From positions 181,463-245,462 of the forward strand of contig NZ_JAAILA010000031.1 of NCBI RefSeq assembly GCF_010974825.1: a DNA stretch of 64,000 bases, read 5' to 3'. Each line of letters starts with the position of its first letter. Position 1 is the stretch's first letter. This document shows, one piece after another, positions 48,512-57,091 of the stretch. Both the position numbers and the translations under genes were made by a program. The notes beneath the pieces were generated by a model that saw only the letters and a program-made list of their open reading frames with translations, made no database searches and had not been told where the DNA came from. The DNA is from Aeromonas rivipollensis (GTDB lineage: Bacteria; Pseudomonadota; Gammaproteobacteria; Enterobacterales; Aeromonadaceae).

Positions 48512-49357
48512 ATGCAGATCACTGAATTGAGCAACTTCATCGGATTGGGGGTGGCGGGCAACTTCGCCGGCCATCTGGAGCAGGCCGGCGAGGCGGCGGA
48601 CTTCGTCGCCGTCAAGGTCGCGGACAAGGTTGCCCCCAAGGCGCTGTTCCCCTTCTATGTGCCAGGCCATCCGGGCCAGCTCGGCGTCTTCCCATTGAGC
48701 GGCGAGGCCATCTTCCTGCCAGAGGCGGCGGTGAGCGGCGACGAGAAGGTGCAAATCGAACCCGAAGTGGCGCTCTGGTGCGAGCTGGCGTACGACGGGG
48801 AGCAGGTGGTGGCCATACATCCCAAGGCGTTTGGCGCCTACAACGACTGCTCCATCCGTCGCCCCAACGCCAGGAAGATCAGCGAGAAGAAGAACTGGGG
48901 GGAGGAGAGCAAGGGGCTGGCGGCCACTCTGTTGCCCCTTAGCCATTTTGCCCCGGGTTGCGAGCTCGACGACTATCGCATCGCCTGCTACCTGGAGCGC
49001 GATGGCGAGCTGCATCCCTATGGGGTTGACAGCGCGGCTGTGGATTACAGCTACTTCCATCAGCAGCTGCTCGACTGGGCCATCGACAAGTTCAACCATC
49101 AGCAGGATGAGGGCCCGGCCGAGCATATCCAGGGGCTGCTGGCCCAGGCGGGGCGCCCGGCCCACGCCCTCATCAGCATAGGCGCCACCCGCTACACCCC
49201 CTTCGGCGAGACTCATTTCCTCGCCCCCGGCGACACCGCCTGCGTGGTGGTCTATCCGGCCAGCCGCTACGGCGAAGCGGATATTCGCGAGGCCATCCGC
49301 GCCCGCACCTTTGGCCCGGATGTCTCTGCCTTGCTCCAGGCAGTCAGGGTCCGTTGA
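48512..49357 (+). CDS. DUF5718 family protein
   Basis: The 281-aa product matches DUF5718, a family of unknown function related by fold to fumarylacetoacetate hydrolase-like proteins (inference from the beta-rich pattern EVALWCELAYDGEQVVAIHPKAFGAYNDCSIR near residue 90). The N-terminus MQITELSNFIGLGVAGNFAGHLEQAGE looks like a typical start. ATG 48512 is preferred because GGAG lies 6 bp upstream; ATG 48500 is also possible. It diverges from the cyclase gene and ends at a hairpin. Confidence 0.83.
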   Translation: MQITELSNFIGLGVAGNFAGHLEQAGEAADFVAVKVADKVAPKALFPFYVPGHPGQLGVFPLSGEAIFLPEAAVSGDEKVQIEPEVALWCELAYDGEQVVAIHPKAFGAYNDCSIRRPNARKISEKKNWGEESKGLAATLLPLSHFAPGCELDDYRIACYLERDGELHPYGVDSAAVDYSYFHQQLLDWAIDKFNHQQDEGPAEHIQGLLAQAGRPAHALISIGATRYTPFGETHFLAPGDTACVVVYPASRYGEADIREAIRARTFGPDVSALLQAVRVR

Positions 49358-49363
49358 CCCCTT

Positions 49364-49389
49364 CCTTCCCCCACGCCCGTGGGGGAAGG
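49364..49389 (+). terminator. DUF5718 gene terminator
   Basis: CCTTCCCCCAC pairs with GTGGGGGAAGG across GCCC, beginning 6 bp after the stop codon and followed by TTTGCCC. The U tract is short. Confidence 0.75.
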
Positions 49390-49488
49390 TTTGCCCTCCT
49401 TTCCTCCTGGCCTGCTGCGCCGCCGTGCTTACATAACCCAATGCGTTGTTTTAACATTCAGCTCTTATTGCACCATTGCTAGAGACCC

Positions 49489-49824
49489 ATGATGCTGGAG
49501 TTCAAAACGATCGGACTGTTCCTGATCACCGCGCTGGCCGAGATCGTCGGCTGCTATCTGCCCTACCTGTGGCTGACCCAGGGGCGGAGCGCCTGGTTGC
49601 TGCTGCCGGCGGGCCTGAGTCTCGCCCTCTTTGCCTGGCTGCTCTCCCTGCATCCGACCGCCGCCGGCCGTGTCTATGCCGCCTATGGGGGCGTCTATAT
49701 CTTCGTGGCCATCCTCTGGCTCTGGGCGGTGGATGGGATCAGACCCACTGTGTGGGACTGGGTCGGTTCCGGCGTCGCCCTGACGGGCATGGCCATCATC
49801 ATGTTTGCCCCCAGATCCGCATAG
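49489..49824 (+). CDS. ynfA: YnfA/UPF0060 small membrane protein
   Basis: The 111-aa product has four helices in the pattern of YnfA (UPF0060): [22 protein letters not shown] near residue 11, [22 protein letters not shown] near 62, and [19 protein letters not shown] near 89. YnfA is related to small multidrug resistance exporters; the substrate is uncertain. The start at 49489 has a doubled ATG and a poor ribosome site. It is the first gene of a three-gene rightward run with two acetyltransferases. Confidence 0.92.
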   Translation: MMLEFKTIGLFLITALAEIVGCYLPYLWLTQGRSAWLLLPAGLSLALFAWLLSLHPTAAGRVYAAYGGVYIFVAILWLWAVDGIRPTVWDWVGSGVALTGMAIIMFAPRSA

Positions 49825-49862
49825 GGCGCAGGGGAATACAGAAGATCAGGAGGGTTGCCATT

Positions 49863-50375
49863 GTGCTGATTAGGGAGTGCAAGGAAGAGGATCTGGCGGG
49901 CCTGCTCAGTCTTTACGCCGAGCTCAGGCCCAATGATCCCGTGCTGGCGCCGTCGGTGGCGAGAGAGGCGCTGAGGCGACTGCTGGCCGAGCCTGGAGTA
50001 CGACTCCTGGTGGCCGAGGTGGAGGGCCAGCTGGCCGCCACCTGTCAGCTCGGGGTGATCCCGACCCTGACCAACGGCGGCAGGCCCTTTGCCATCATAG
50101 AGCACGTGGTGACGGCCTCTGCGTTTCGGCGTCAGGGGGTGAGCCAGCAGCTATTGGCGCAGGCCCTGACCCTGGCCTGGGAGCTGGATTGCTACAAGGT
50201 GATGCTGCTGTCGGGGGAGGGGCGCGAAGGGGCCCATCGCCTGTACGAAAAGCTGGGCTTCAAGGCCGGCATCGAGAAGGGCTTTGTCATCAAGCAGGCC
50301 GAGGCCAGGGCAACCCCTGACGGCGCCCGGCCCCTGGGCCCGGCATTGGTCCTTTCACCACAGATTGAGTCATGA
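49863..50375 (+). CDS. GNAT family N-acetyltransferase
   Basis: A 170-aa acetyltransferase with a GNAT fold: IIEHVVTASAFRRQGVSQQLLAQAL near residue 77 (the Q/RxxGxG/A loop is degenerate as RRQGVS) and a GREGAHRLYEKLGFKAG motif near 122. The start GTG 49863 follows AGGAGG; an ATT is next to it. The 3' end overlaps nothing, and the next gene starts 3 bp later, so the pair is coupled. The degenerate pyrophosphate loop may reflect a changed cofactor grip. Confidence 0.82.
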   Translation: MLIRECKEEDLAGLLSLYAELRPNDPVLAPSVAREALRRLLAEPGVRLLVAEVEGQLAATCQLGVIPTLTNGGRPFAIIEHVVTASAFRRQGVSQQLLAQALTLAWELDCYKVMLLSGEGREGAHRLYEKLGFKAGIEKGFVIKQAEARATPDGARPLGPALVLSPQIES

Positions 50376-50378
50376 ATC

Positions 50379-50819
50379 ATGAAGATTGAACAAGCGGACG
50401 CCGGGGATTACCCGGCTTTGATTGCCCTCTGGGAGGCCTCGGTGCGCGCCACCCATCACTTCCTGCAAGAGGCGGATATCACCACCCTCAAGCCCCTGAT
50501 CCTGGAGCACTATTTTGCGGCGGTGGATCTGGTCTGCGCCAGGGGAGAGGAGGGGGAGATAGCCGGTTTTTGCGGTGTGCACGATGGCAACATCGAGATG
50601 CTCTTCATCGCCCCCGAGGCGAGAGGACGCGGGGTCGGCCGCCTGCTGGTGGCCCACGCCATCCACCGGCAAGGGGCGAGACGGGTGGACGTCAACGAGC
50701 AGAATGCCCAGGCCCTCGGCTTCTATCAGCACCTGGGTTTCGGGGTGATGGGGCGCTCTCCCCTGGATGGCCAGGGCAAGCCCTATCCCCTGCTGCACAT
50801 GACCCTGGCCGCCGAGTAA
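50379..50819 (+). CDS. yjaB: YjaB-like GNAT acetyltransferase
   Basis: The 146-aa product matches E. coli YjaB: ALIALWEASVRATHHFLQEAD near residue 12, HDGNIEMLFIAPEARGRGVGRLLVAHA near 70 (full acetyl-CoA loop RGRGVG), VDVNEQNAQALGFYQHLGF near 103 and the GRSPLDGQGKPYPLLHM tail. Its substrate is not established. It starts 3 bp after the previous acetyltransferase stop and ends at a strong terminator. Confidence 0.9.
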   Translation: MKIEQADAGDYPALIALWEASVRATHHFLQEADITTLKPLILEHYFAAVDLVCARGEEGEIAGFCGVHDGNIEMLFIAPEARGRGVGRLLVAHAIHRQGARRVDVNEQNAQALGFYQHLGFGVMGRSPLDGQGKPYPLLHMTLAAE

Positions 50820-50833
50820 GGGCGCCAGAGCAT

Positions 50834-50869
50834 AAAAAAACCGCCCTCGTGAAGGGGGCGGTTTTTTTT
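50834..50869. terminator. Bidirectional terminator between yjaB and rhlE
   Basis: AAAAAAACCGCCC pairs with GGGCGGTTTTTTT across about 9 nt, with T runs on both sides. It ends the acetyltransferase unit rightward and rhlE leftward. Confidence 0.93.
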
Positions 50870-50893
50870 GTGTCAGGTCGGCAACAGCTTGCC

Positions 50894-52294
50894 TTACTCC
50901 TCGCTGGAGTTGTCCTGATAGTCATCGCGCTGGGCCTTGGGCAGGCGGCGCATGGGGGTGAAGCCGATGTCTTCCCCCACGACCTCACGCTTGCGGGCCG
51001 GAGCCGGCTTCTTGGAGCCGTCCCCTTTGGCCTTGCCCTTGCCTTTGGCCCCGTCAGGCTTGCCTTTGGCATTGTTGCTCTTGGCGTTGGCATGGCCGCG
51101 GTCACGGGGCGGGTTTTGCACCGGCTTGCTGCCTGGCAGGGTCTGGCGGCTCGGCTTGCCGCTCGGCTCGTACCCTTCCAGGATCTCCACTGTCAGGGAT
51201 TGGCCGATCAGGGCCTCGATATCCTTGAGCTGGCCCAGCTCGTCCTGGCTCACCAGGGAGATGGCCTCGCCGCCACGGCCGGCGCGACCGGTGCGGCCGA
51301 TGCGGTGGATGTAATCCTCCGCCATCTGGGGCAGCTCGAAGTTGATCACGTGGGGCAGCTGATCGATGTCCAGGCCGCGAGCGGCGATGTCGGTGGCGAC
51401 CAGTACCCGCACCTTGCCCTCACGGAAATCGGCCAGCGCCCGGTTACGGGCACCCTGGCTCTTGTCGCCGTGAATGGCGACGGTATTGAGGCCATCTTTT
51501 TGCATCTGCTGGGCGAGGCGGTCGGCGATCTGTTTGGTTCGCACGAACACCAGCACCCGCTGCCAGTTGCCACGGCCGATCATGTGGGAGAGCATCTCGC
51601 GGCGGCGTTCCCGGTCGACCTGGATGACGCGCTGGGTCACCTGATCGGCGGCAGTGTTGCTGGGATCCACCTCGATCAGGGTGGGGTCATTGAGCAGATC
51701 ATCTGCCAGCGCCTTGATGTCATTCGAGAAGGTGGCGGAGAAGAGCAGGGTCTGTCGCTCGTCCGGCAGCGCCTTCATGATGCGGCGAATGTCGACGATG
51801 AAGCCCATGTCGAGCATTCTGTCCGCTTCATCCAGCACCAGCACTTCCAGGGAGCTCAGGGTGAGAGCCCCCTGGGTCAGCAGATCCAGCAGGCGGCCCG
51901 GGGTGGCGACCAGGATGTCGACCCCGAGCTTGATGGCGTCCAGGTTCGGCTTGATGCTGACGCCGCCGTAGGCGATCAGGGTGCGGAACGGCAGATGGTG
52001 GGCGTATTTGATGATGCTCTCGCCCACCTGGGCGGCGAGCTCCCGGGTCGGGGTCAGCACCAGGGCGCGGACCTGACGGCGGCCGCCACGGCCGTGGTTG
52101 GCCAGCAGACGGTGCAACATGGGCAGGGTGAAACCGGCGGTCTTGCCTGTGCCTGTCTGGGCGCCGCCCAGCACGTCCTGACCGGCCAGAATGGCCGGGA
52201 TGGCTTGCTGCTGGATGGGGGTGGGTTGTTCGTAACCCAGCTCCTTGACGGCCCGCAGTATGTGCGGTGACAGACCCAGTTCATTGAATGACAT
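50894..52294 (-). CDS. rhlE: DEAD-box RNA helicase RhlE
   Basis: The 466-aa product is a DEAD-box helicase, closest to RhlE: the N-terminal Q motif ([17 protein letters not shown]), motif I AQTGTGKT at about residues 45-52, motif [18 protein letters not shown] and [15 protein letters not shown]. The C-terminus (about 385-466) is a long, basic, Lys/Gly-rich low-complexity tail typical of RhlE-like helicases that remodel ribosomal RNA. It is a single-gene unit with an upstream leader of about 150 bp. Confidence 0.93.
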   Translation of the reverse strand: MSFNELGLSPHILRAVKELGYEQPTPIQQQAIPAILAGQDVLGGAQTGTGKTAGFTLPMLHRLLANHGRGGRRQVRALVLTPTRELAAQVGESIIKYAHHLPFRTLIAYGGVSIKPNLDAIKLGVDILVATPGRLLDLLTQGALTLSSLEVLVLDEADRMLDMGFIVDIRRIMKALPDERQTLLFSATFSNDIKALADDLLNDPTLIEVDPSNTAADQVTQRVIQVDRERRREMLSHMIGRGNWQRVLVFVRTKQIADRLAQQMQKDGLNTVAIHGDKSQGARNRALADFREGKVRVLVATDIAARGLDIDQLPHVINFELPQMAEDYIHRIGRTGRAGRGGEAISLVSQDELGQLKDIEALIGQSLTVEILEGYEPSGKPSRQTLPGSKPVQNPPRDRGHANAKSNNAKGKPDGAKGKGKAKGDGSKKPAPARKREVVGEDIGFTPMRRLPKAQRDDYQDNSSEE

Positions 52295-52570
52295 GTTCGA
52301 GAGAAACTCCGAGCCTTGGGCTCAACGGGTGACGACAGCCTGGGCCCGTCACGACATGGAAGAAGGTGGGTAGCGGGTCAGGGCAGGGCCTGATCCCTTC
52401 ATGCCCGTCCCGCGGGCGCTACGACACGAAAAAGATAATGGGCGCGTAATATAGCAGAAGTGACGCAGGCACGCAGTAACGGCGTCACGAATGAGGACCC
52501 GGGGCACAAAGGGGCTGCGCCGAGTCCGATTGGAGAGGGCCATGGCCGTTCGTCGCCCGGGGGGCCCGGC
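52295..52570. promoter_or_regulatory. rhlE leader and promoter region
   Basis: This 276-bp region upstream of rhlE contains, on the minus strand, an extended -10 like TGCTATATT near 52449-52457 with no clear -35. It would give a leader of about 150 nt, long leaders being common among cold-induced helicase mRNAs. This is a weak assignment. Confidence 0.3.
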
Positions 52571-53047
52571 TCACAGCAGCCCCTGGATGGCCCCCGCCAG
52601 ATCCTCGGGTTTGGTCTGGGGGGCGAAGCGGTCCACCACTCGGCCCTCCCGATCGAGCAGGAACTTGGTGAAGTTCCACTTGATGGCCTCGCTCCCGAGC
52701 AGCCCGGGCTTTTGCTGCTTGAGCCAGCGGTAGAAGGGGTGGGCCTGCTCGCCGTTGACCTCGCACTTGGCCATCAGGGGGAAGCTCACCGGGTAATCCA
52801 GCGAGCAGAAACGGGCTATCTCCTCGGCATCCCCGGGCTCCTGGTGGCCGAACTGATCGCAGGGGAAGCCGAGGACCACCAGGCCCTGCTCACCAAACTG
52901 GCGATGAAGCGCCTCCAGCCCGGTGTATTGGGGGGTGAAGCCGCAACGGCTGGCCACGTTGACCACCAGCAGGACCTTCCCTTGCAGGGCGTCACCGGGA
53001 AACTCGCTGCCATCGAGTCGTTGCAGAGGAATGGTGGGCAAGGGCAT
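52571..53047 (-). CDS. Glutathione peroxidase family protein
   Basis: A 158-aa thiol peroxidase of the glutathione peroxidase family. The catalytic Cys35 lies in NVASRCGFTPQ, followed by the conserved Gln in GFPCDQFGHQEP and Trp in IKWNFTKFLLDREG. It uses cysteine rather than selenocysteine; no selenocysteine signal is present. Bacterial members reduce organic or lipid peroxides, often with thioredoxin. It reads away from the 2OG oxygenase. Confidence 0.92.
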   Translation of the reverse strand: MPLPTIPLQRLDGSEFPGDALQGKVLLVVNVASRCGFTPQYTGLEALHRQFGEQGLVVLGFPCDQFGHQEPGDAEEIARFCSLDYPVSFPLMAKCEVNGEQAHPFYRWLKQQKPGLLGSEAIKWNFTKFLLDREGRVVDRFAPQTKPEDLAGAIQGLL

Positions 53048-53274
53048 GGCGCTCTCCTAGGTCATGGATGCAGAGGGAGACCCGTTTCGGGCCTTGTTTT
53101 CACGTTAGCGGGCCCGGTGCGGCGGGGCAAGGGGAAATCGGCGCCCGGGGTCAGTCCCTTATTGATGGCGGGACTTCTCAAGAGAAGCAATCCGGTTTGT
53201 GCCGATGGGGGGAAGTCGCTACAAAGCGCACTATCTCCACTCGCTGCGAGTCAATCTTGGACTATCAAGCCGTC

Positions 53275-53865
53275 ATGGATGCCATTTACACCCGGGGATG
53301 GGTGATTGTGGATGATTTCTTAACCGCCTCCGAGGTGGATGCCTTGCGGACCTGCCTGCCGGGGGAGTGGCAACCTGCGGGGATAGGTCGGGAGGGGTTG
53401 CATCAGGGCAATCCGGCGATCCGCCGTGATCAGATCCACTGGCTGGATCCCTCCCTGGGCGCCCCCGTGGCCGACTATCTGGCCCGCATGGAATCCCTGC
53501 GTCTGGCGGCCAATCGCAACCTGATGCTGGGGCTGTTCGACTACGAGGCCCACTTCGCCCGCTACCGCAGCGGCGACTTCTATGCGACTCACCGCGACGC
53601 CTTTGCCGGGCGCTCCAACCGCCGCCTCACCTCGGTGTTCTACTTGAACAACGGCTGGCAGCCCCAGGCGGGCGGCGTGTTGCGGGTCTATGACAACGAC
53701 GAGCAGTTTCTGATGGATGTCTCCCCCAAGGGGGGGCGGCTGGTGCTCTTCCTGTCGGAGGAGTTTCCCCACGAGGTGCTGCCCGCGAGCGAGGAGCGTT
53801 ACAGCATCGCCGGCTGGTTTCGGGTCAATGGCAATGGCGCCGGTCGGGTAGATCCCCCTCGCTGA
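53275..53865 (+). CDS. 2-oxoglutarate/Fe(II) dioxygenase, prolyl hydroxylase type
   Basis: The 196-aa product is a SM-20/PHD-like dioxygenase. The iron triad is His106 and Asp108 (ATHRDAF) plus His166 (EEFPHEVL), and the 2-oxoglutarate-binding Arg175 lies in ERYSIAGWFR. This layout, with SNRRLTSVFYLNNGW between, resembles the Pseudomonas prolyl hydroxylase PPHD that modifies EF-Tu, so the substrate may be a protein prolyl residue; that is inference. ATG 53275 is chosen; the upstream extension is not similar. Confidence 0.88.
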   Translation: MDAIYTRGWVIVDDFLTASEVDALRTCLPGEWQPAGIGREGLHQGNPAIRRDQIHWLDPSLGAPVADYLARMESLRLAANRNLMLGLFDYEAHFARYRSGDFYATHRDAFAGRSNRRLTSVFYLNNGWQPQAGGVLRVYDNDEQFLMDVSPKGGRLVLFLSEEFPHEVLPASEERYSIAGWFRVNGNGAGRVDPPR

Positions 53866-54077
53866 GTCCGTTTCGTCCCGTTTTTGACACAGGCGCCTCT
53901 TTTTACGGGCCAGAATGGGGGGATGGCGGCCCCATCGGCTGACAAGGCTTCCTCTCCCTTGCTACACTGGCCGCACTTATGTTCGTATCTGGCTTCGCCC
54001 GTTGTTTGGTGCGCAGGTCGCGCAGCCGGATTTTCCCCGGCCATGACGAAGCCGCTTCTCCCAAGGGATCACATCTA

Positions 54078-55064
54078 ATGAAGAACATGCATGTCTTGCT
54101 GCTGTGCGGCGGCGGTGGCGCCGAGCACGAAGTCTCTCTGCGCAGTGCCAATTTCCTCGAACAACAGCTCGGTCTCCTGCCTGGGGTCGAAGTGACCCGG
54201 GTCGAGATGTTCGCCGACCGCTGGCTCAGTGCCGACGGCCGCGAGTGCAAGCTGGGGCTGGACAAGCTGCTCTCCTTTGACAGCGTGGCCCGTCCGGTGG
54301 ACTACGTGGTGCCCTGCATCCACGGCTATCCGGGTGAGACCGGCGATCTGCAATCCTTCCTCGAGCTGGCGGGCCTGCCCTATCTGGGGTGTGACGCCGA
54401 GGCGAGCAAGATCTGCTTCAACAAGATCAGCACCAAGCTGTGGCTCTCCGCCATCGGCATCCCCAACACCCCCTATCTGTTTTTGACCGAGCAGGGTGAC
54501 GAGGCACTCGCCGAGGCGAGAGCCGCGCTGGCCAAGTGGGGCAAGGTGTTTATCAAGGCTGCCTCGCAAGGGTCATCCGTGGGCTGCTACTCCGCCAGCA
54601 ACGAGGCCGAGCTGGTGCAGGGGATCAAGGATGCCTTCGGTTACTCCGAGCAGGTGCTGATCGAAAAAGCGGTCAAGCCCCGCGAGCTGGAAGTGGCTGT
54701 CTACCAGTACGGCGACGAGCTGGTGGCCACCTATCCCGGGGAGATCTGCGTGCCCCAGGACAAGTTCTACACCTATGAAGAGAAGTACAGCAGCGCCAGC
54801 CACACCGAGACGGCGCTCAAGGCCGAAGGCTTGACCCAGGCCCAGTCTGACGCCATTCACGCCTACTCCCTCAAGGCCTTCCGTCAGCTGAAGTTGACCC
54901 ATCTGTCGCGTATCGACTTCTTCCTGACCGAGGATGGCGAGATACTGCTGAACGAGATCAACACCTTCCCGGGCATGACCTCCATCTCCATGTTCCCGAA
55001 ACTGCTGGAGCATCACGGTCACAGCTTCGCTCGCTTCCTCGAGCAGAATCTGCGCCCCGTCTGA
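54078..55064 (+). CDS. ddl: D-alanine--D-alanine ligase
   Basis: Ddl joins two D-alanines for peptidoglycan synthesis. The 328-aa product has the N-terminal GGGGAEHEVSLRSANFL motif (about 11-27), the ATP-grasp loops FIKAASQGSSVGCYSA near residue 158 and KAVKPRELEVAVYQYGDE near 198, and the C-terminal Mg2+/substrate block EINTFPGMTSISMFPKLLEHHG near 295. ATG 54078 gives the family N-terminus. It is a stand-alone gene outside a division cluster, as in Vibrio. It is convergent with the VOC gene. Confidence 0.95.
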   Translation: MKNMHVLLLCGGGGAEHEVSLRSANFLEQQLGLLPGVEVTRVEMFADRWLSADGRECKLGLDKLLSFDSVARPVDYVVPCIHGYPGETGDLQSFLELAGLPYLGCDAEASKICFNKISTKLWLSAIGIPNTPYLFLTEQGDEALAEARAALAKWGKVFIKAASQGSSVGCYSASNEAELVQGIKDAFGYSEQVLIEKAVKPRELEVAVYQYGDELVATYPGEICVPQDKFYTYEEKYSSASHTETALKAEGLTQAQSDAIHAYSLKAFRQLKLTHLSRIDFFLTEDGEILLNEINTFPGMTSISMFPKLLEHHGHSFARFLEQNLRPV

Positions 55065-55091
55065 GGGCGCCGACAAGGCATAGCAACAAGC

Positions 55092-55111
55092 GAGGGGCCC
55101 AAGGGCCCCTC
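55092..55111 (+). terminator. Hairpin after ddl
   Basis: GAGGGGCCC pairs with GGGCCCCTC around 2 nt, 27 bp beyond the ddl stop, followed by TGTCGTTGTTG. The stem is strong and the U tract poor. Confidence 0.65.
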
Positions 55112-55121
55112 TGTCGTTGTT

Positions 55122-55221
55122 GCGCTGTCGTCATGGCCCTCAGGGTTGCTGGCAATCCCCGGGGAATAGAGTGAACAGCAAAATGTTCGCCCCTTGTGGA
55201 TTGGCAATGAGCGCCAATCTA
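55122..55221 (-). pseudogene. Duplicated 3' end of the VOC gene
   Basis: The 100 bp at 55122-55221 repeat 55222-55321 with about a dozen differences. The marker GCGCTGTC occurs at 55122 and 55222, an exact 100-bp period. On the minus strand the copy encodes LALIANPQGANILLFTLFPGDCQQP and stops at 55140, matching the intact gene's end (LIADPQGAHIWLFTPFPGDCQQP, stop 55240). The copy has no start of its own. This is the same kind of frame-keeping 3' duplication seen at dsbB, again between convergent genes. Confidence 0.85.
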
Positions 55222-55239
55222 GCGCTGTCATCATGACCC

Positions 55240-55668
55240 TCAGGGTTGCTGGCAATCCCCGGGGAAGGGGGTGAACAGCCAAATGTGCGCCCCTTGCGGA
55301 TCGGCGATGAGCGCCATGCGCCCGACTGTTGGGATGTCCATGGCGGGCACCACCAGGCTGCCGCCATGCTGGGCCACCCTGGCCAGCCTGGCATCGACGT
55401 CATCCACCGCTATGTAGGTCGCCCAGTGGGGCGGCACGCCAGCCATCTGGGGGTTGTCCCGGGTGGATTGCACTCCGGCCACCGGTCGGCCGTTGACCAC
55501 CAGCATGGGGTAGTTGCCTCCCTCCATCTCCATGAGCTGACTCTCCCAGCCGAGCACCTCGGCGTAGAAGCGGATCCCGGCCTCGCCGTCGGGCACATAG
55601 AGCTCGTGCCAGGTAAAGGTGGATCCTTCGGCCAGGGCGTGCTCCCTGGCCATGTCTGGTTCTGCCAT
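55240..55668 (-). CDS. VOC (glyoxalase/dioxygenase-fold) family protein
   Basis: A 142-aa vicinal-oxygen-chelate fold protein: TFTWHELYVPDGEAGIRFYAEVLGW near residue 17, PPHWATYIAVDDVDARLARVAQHGG near 79 and GRMALIADPQGAHIWLF near 116. The His and Glu metal ligands are partly present, but no enzymatic assignment is possible; the family ranges from glyoxalases to antibiotic resistance proteins. GGAGGAG precedes the ATG at 55668. Its last codons are duplicated immediately downstream. Confidence 0.85.
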   Translation of the reverse strand: MAEPDMAREHALAEGSTFTWHELYVPDGEAGIRFYAEVLGWESQLMEMEGGNYPMLVVNGRPVAGVQSTRDNPQMAGVPPHWATYIAVDDVDARLARVAQHGGSLVVPAMDIPTVGRMALIADPQGAHIWLFTPFPGDCQQP

Positions 55669-55850
55669 CTTCTCCTCCTGTGTCCCATCGGCCTTCCCGT
55701 GCGTGGGATGATGGGATGAGGACCAAGTATAGAGCGGCGCGTTGGGCCGAGCGTCTTGCGGGGCAGATGCCGCGCACCTTGCCCCCGGCAGACCCGCTCG
55801 CTACAATCTGCCCCCTTTTTCCCGCAGACCCTGTCGCCGAGCCGCGCCCC

Positions 55851-56636
55851 ATGAAGCCCATCCCCGATCATGCCGTCAATCGCCTGCGCATCTGGCGCAA
55901 GAGCATCTCTACCCGTCCCTTTCTCGCCCGTGGCGGCAGCGTGCCCCGCTGCGAGGCCTGCCAGCTGCGTCATGCCTGGTGTGCCTGCGAGTGGCGCCCC
56001 GAGCTCAAGGCCGAGGCGGGCTTCTGCCTCTTGATGTATGACAGCGAACCCATGAAGCCGTCCAACACCGGCCGTCTCATCGCCGACGTCTTGCCCCAGA
56101 CGACCTGGGCCTTTCTCTGGAAGCGCACCCAGCCCCATCCCGAGCTGCTGGCCCTGCTGGCGGATCCCGCCTGGCAGCCCTATGTGGTGTTCCCCGCCTG
56201 CGAGAAGAACCCGGCCCGGGTGACCGAGCGGGTGGCCCTGGCCCCTGGCAAGAAGCCGCTCTTCATCCTGCTGGACGGCACCTGGCCCGAGGCGCGCAAG
56301 ATGTTCAACATGAGCCCCTATCTGGATGGCTTCCCCGTGCTGTCGGTGCGGCCGGACGCGCTTTCCACCTATGGCATGCGGGTCGCCCACTGCGATGAGC
56401 ACCTGTGCACCGCCGAGGTGGCGGCCTGCGTGCTGGAGGTGGCCGGTGAGCTGCAGGCAGGCCAGGCGTTGCAACATTGGTTCAATCTGTTCAGCAGCCG
56501 CTATATGGCAGGCAGGGTGAGTCGGGCCCCCGGCGAGGACGAGACCTCGCTGTTGCAGGCCCTGGAGGCGATCAAGGGGGAGGTTGCCGAGTCTGCCGCT
56601 GAGCGGGGCGGGGCCAGCGTGGCAACCCTGGTTTAA
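55851..56636 (+). CDS. tapT: tRNA-uridine aminocarboxypropyltransferase, DTW domain
   Basis: DTW-domain enzymes (TapT, formerly YfiP) put the acp group on U47 of tRNAs using S-adenosylmethionine. The 261-aa product has an N-terminal CxxC-type cluster (CEACQLRHAWCACEW, about 32-46), the DTW signature LDGTWPEARKM near residue 144 and LSVRPDALSTYGMRVAH near 165. ATG 55851 is chosen; the upstream frame is unrelated. The ribosome site is weak. An 80-bp repeat array lies downstream. Confidence 0.9.
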   Translation: MKPIPDHAVNRLRIWRKSISTRPFLARGGSVPRCEACQLRHAWCACEWRPELKAEAGFCLLMYDSEPMKPSNTGRLIADVLPQTTWAFLWKRTQPHPELLALLADPAWQPYVVFPACEKNPARVTERVALAPGKKPLFILLDGTWPEARKMFNMSPYLDGFPVLSVRPDALSTYGMRVAHCDEHLCTAEVAACVLEVAGELQAGQALQHWFNLFSSRYMAGRVSRAPGEDETSLLQALEAIKGEVAESAAERGGASVATLV

Positions 56637-56741
56637 CCGGCTCGGCTGAATGGCGAAGGTAGGGGATGGGCATCATCGGACAAGCAGATCGCCCCAATTG
56701 CCGTGCCTGTGATCAGGAATGGATGGAATTGGATTCACCAC

Positions 56742-57000
56742 CTGCCACTGTTTCGTTCGCTTTGGCAGACGATGGCAAGGCAGTGTCCACATTGATGAAA
56801 ATCAGGAGTTGAATCGATCGTCTGCCACTGTGTCGTTCGCTTTGGCAGACGATAGCAAGGCAGTGTCCACATTGATGAAAATCAGGAGTTGAATCGATCG
56901 TCTGCCACTGTGTCGTTCGCTTTGGCAGACGATGGCAAGGCAGCGTCCAGATTGATGAAAATCAGGAATCAGTTGGCTGCCATTGTTTCGTTAGCCTCAT
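56742..57000. repeat. 80-bp tandem repeat array with internal hairpins
   Basis: Three near-identical 80-bp units start at 56742, 56822 and 56902 (marker CTGCCACTG), with a partial fourth from 56977. Each unit has an inverted repeat, clearest at 56817-56827 and 56843-56853 (ATCGTCTGCCA / TGGCAGACGAT, 15-nt loop). Unit-to-unit identity is high (one to a few changes). The spacers between hairpins are the same in every unit, so this is not a CRISPR. It fills the space between the DTW gene and the TSUP gene. Function is unknown; stacked hairpins could act on mRNA stability or termination, or bind a protein. Confidence 0.85.
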
Positions 57001-57091
57001 GAGCCTGCCCCCGTTAGGATAGCGACCTGCATTGTGCTCAAACAGGACACCCGGGGTTGCCGCGGGTGGCCGCATCACACGAGGTTTATGG

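Noticed and set aside
53068..53274. N-terminal extension of the 2OG oxygenase
   Set aside because: The open frame continues upstream, but the family-like sequence begins at ATG 53275 and no signal peptide or domain is visible before it.
56742..57000. CRISPR array
   Set aside because: The repeats recur at 80 bp, but the sequence between hairpins is the same in every unit, so there are no distinct spacers, and no cas gene is near.
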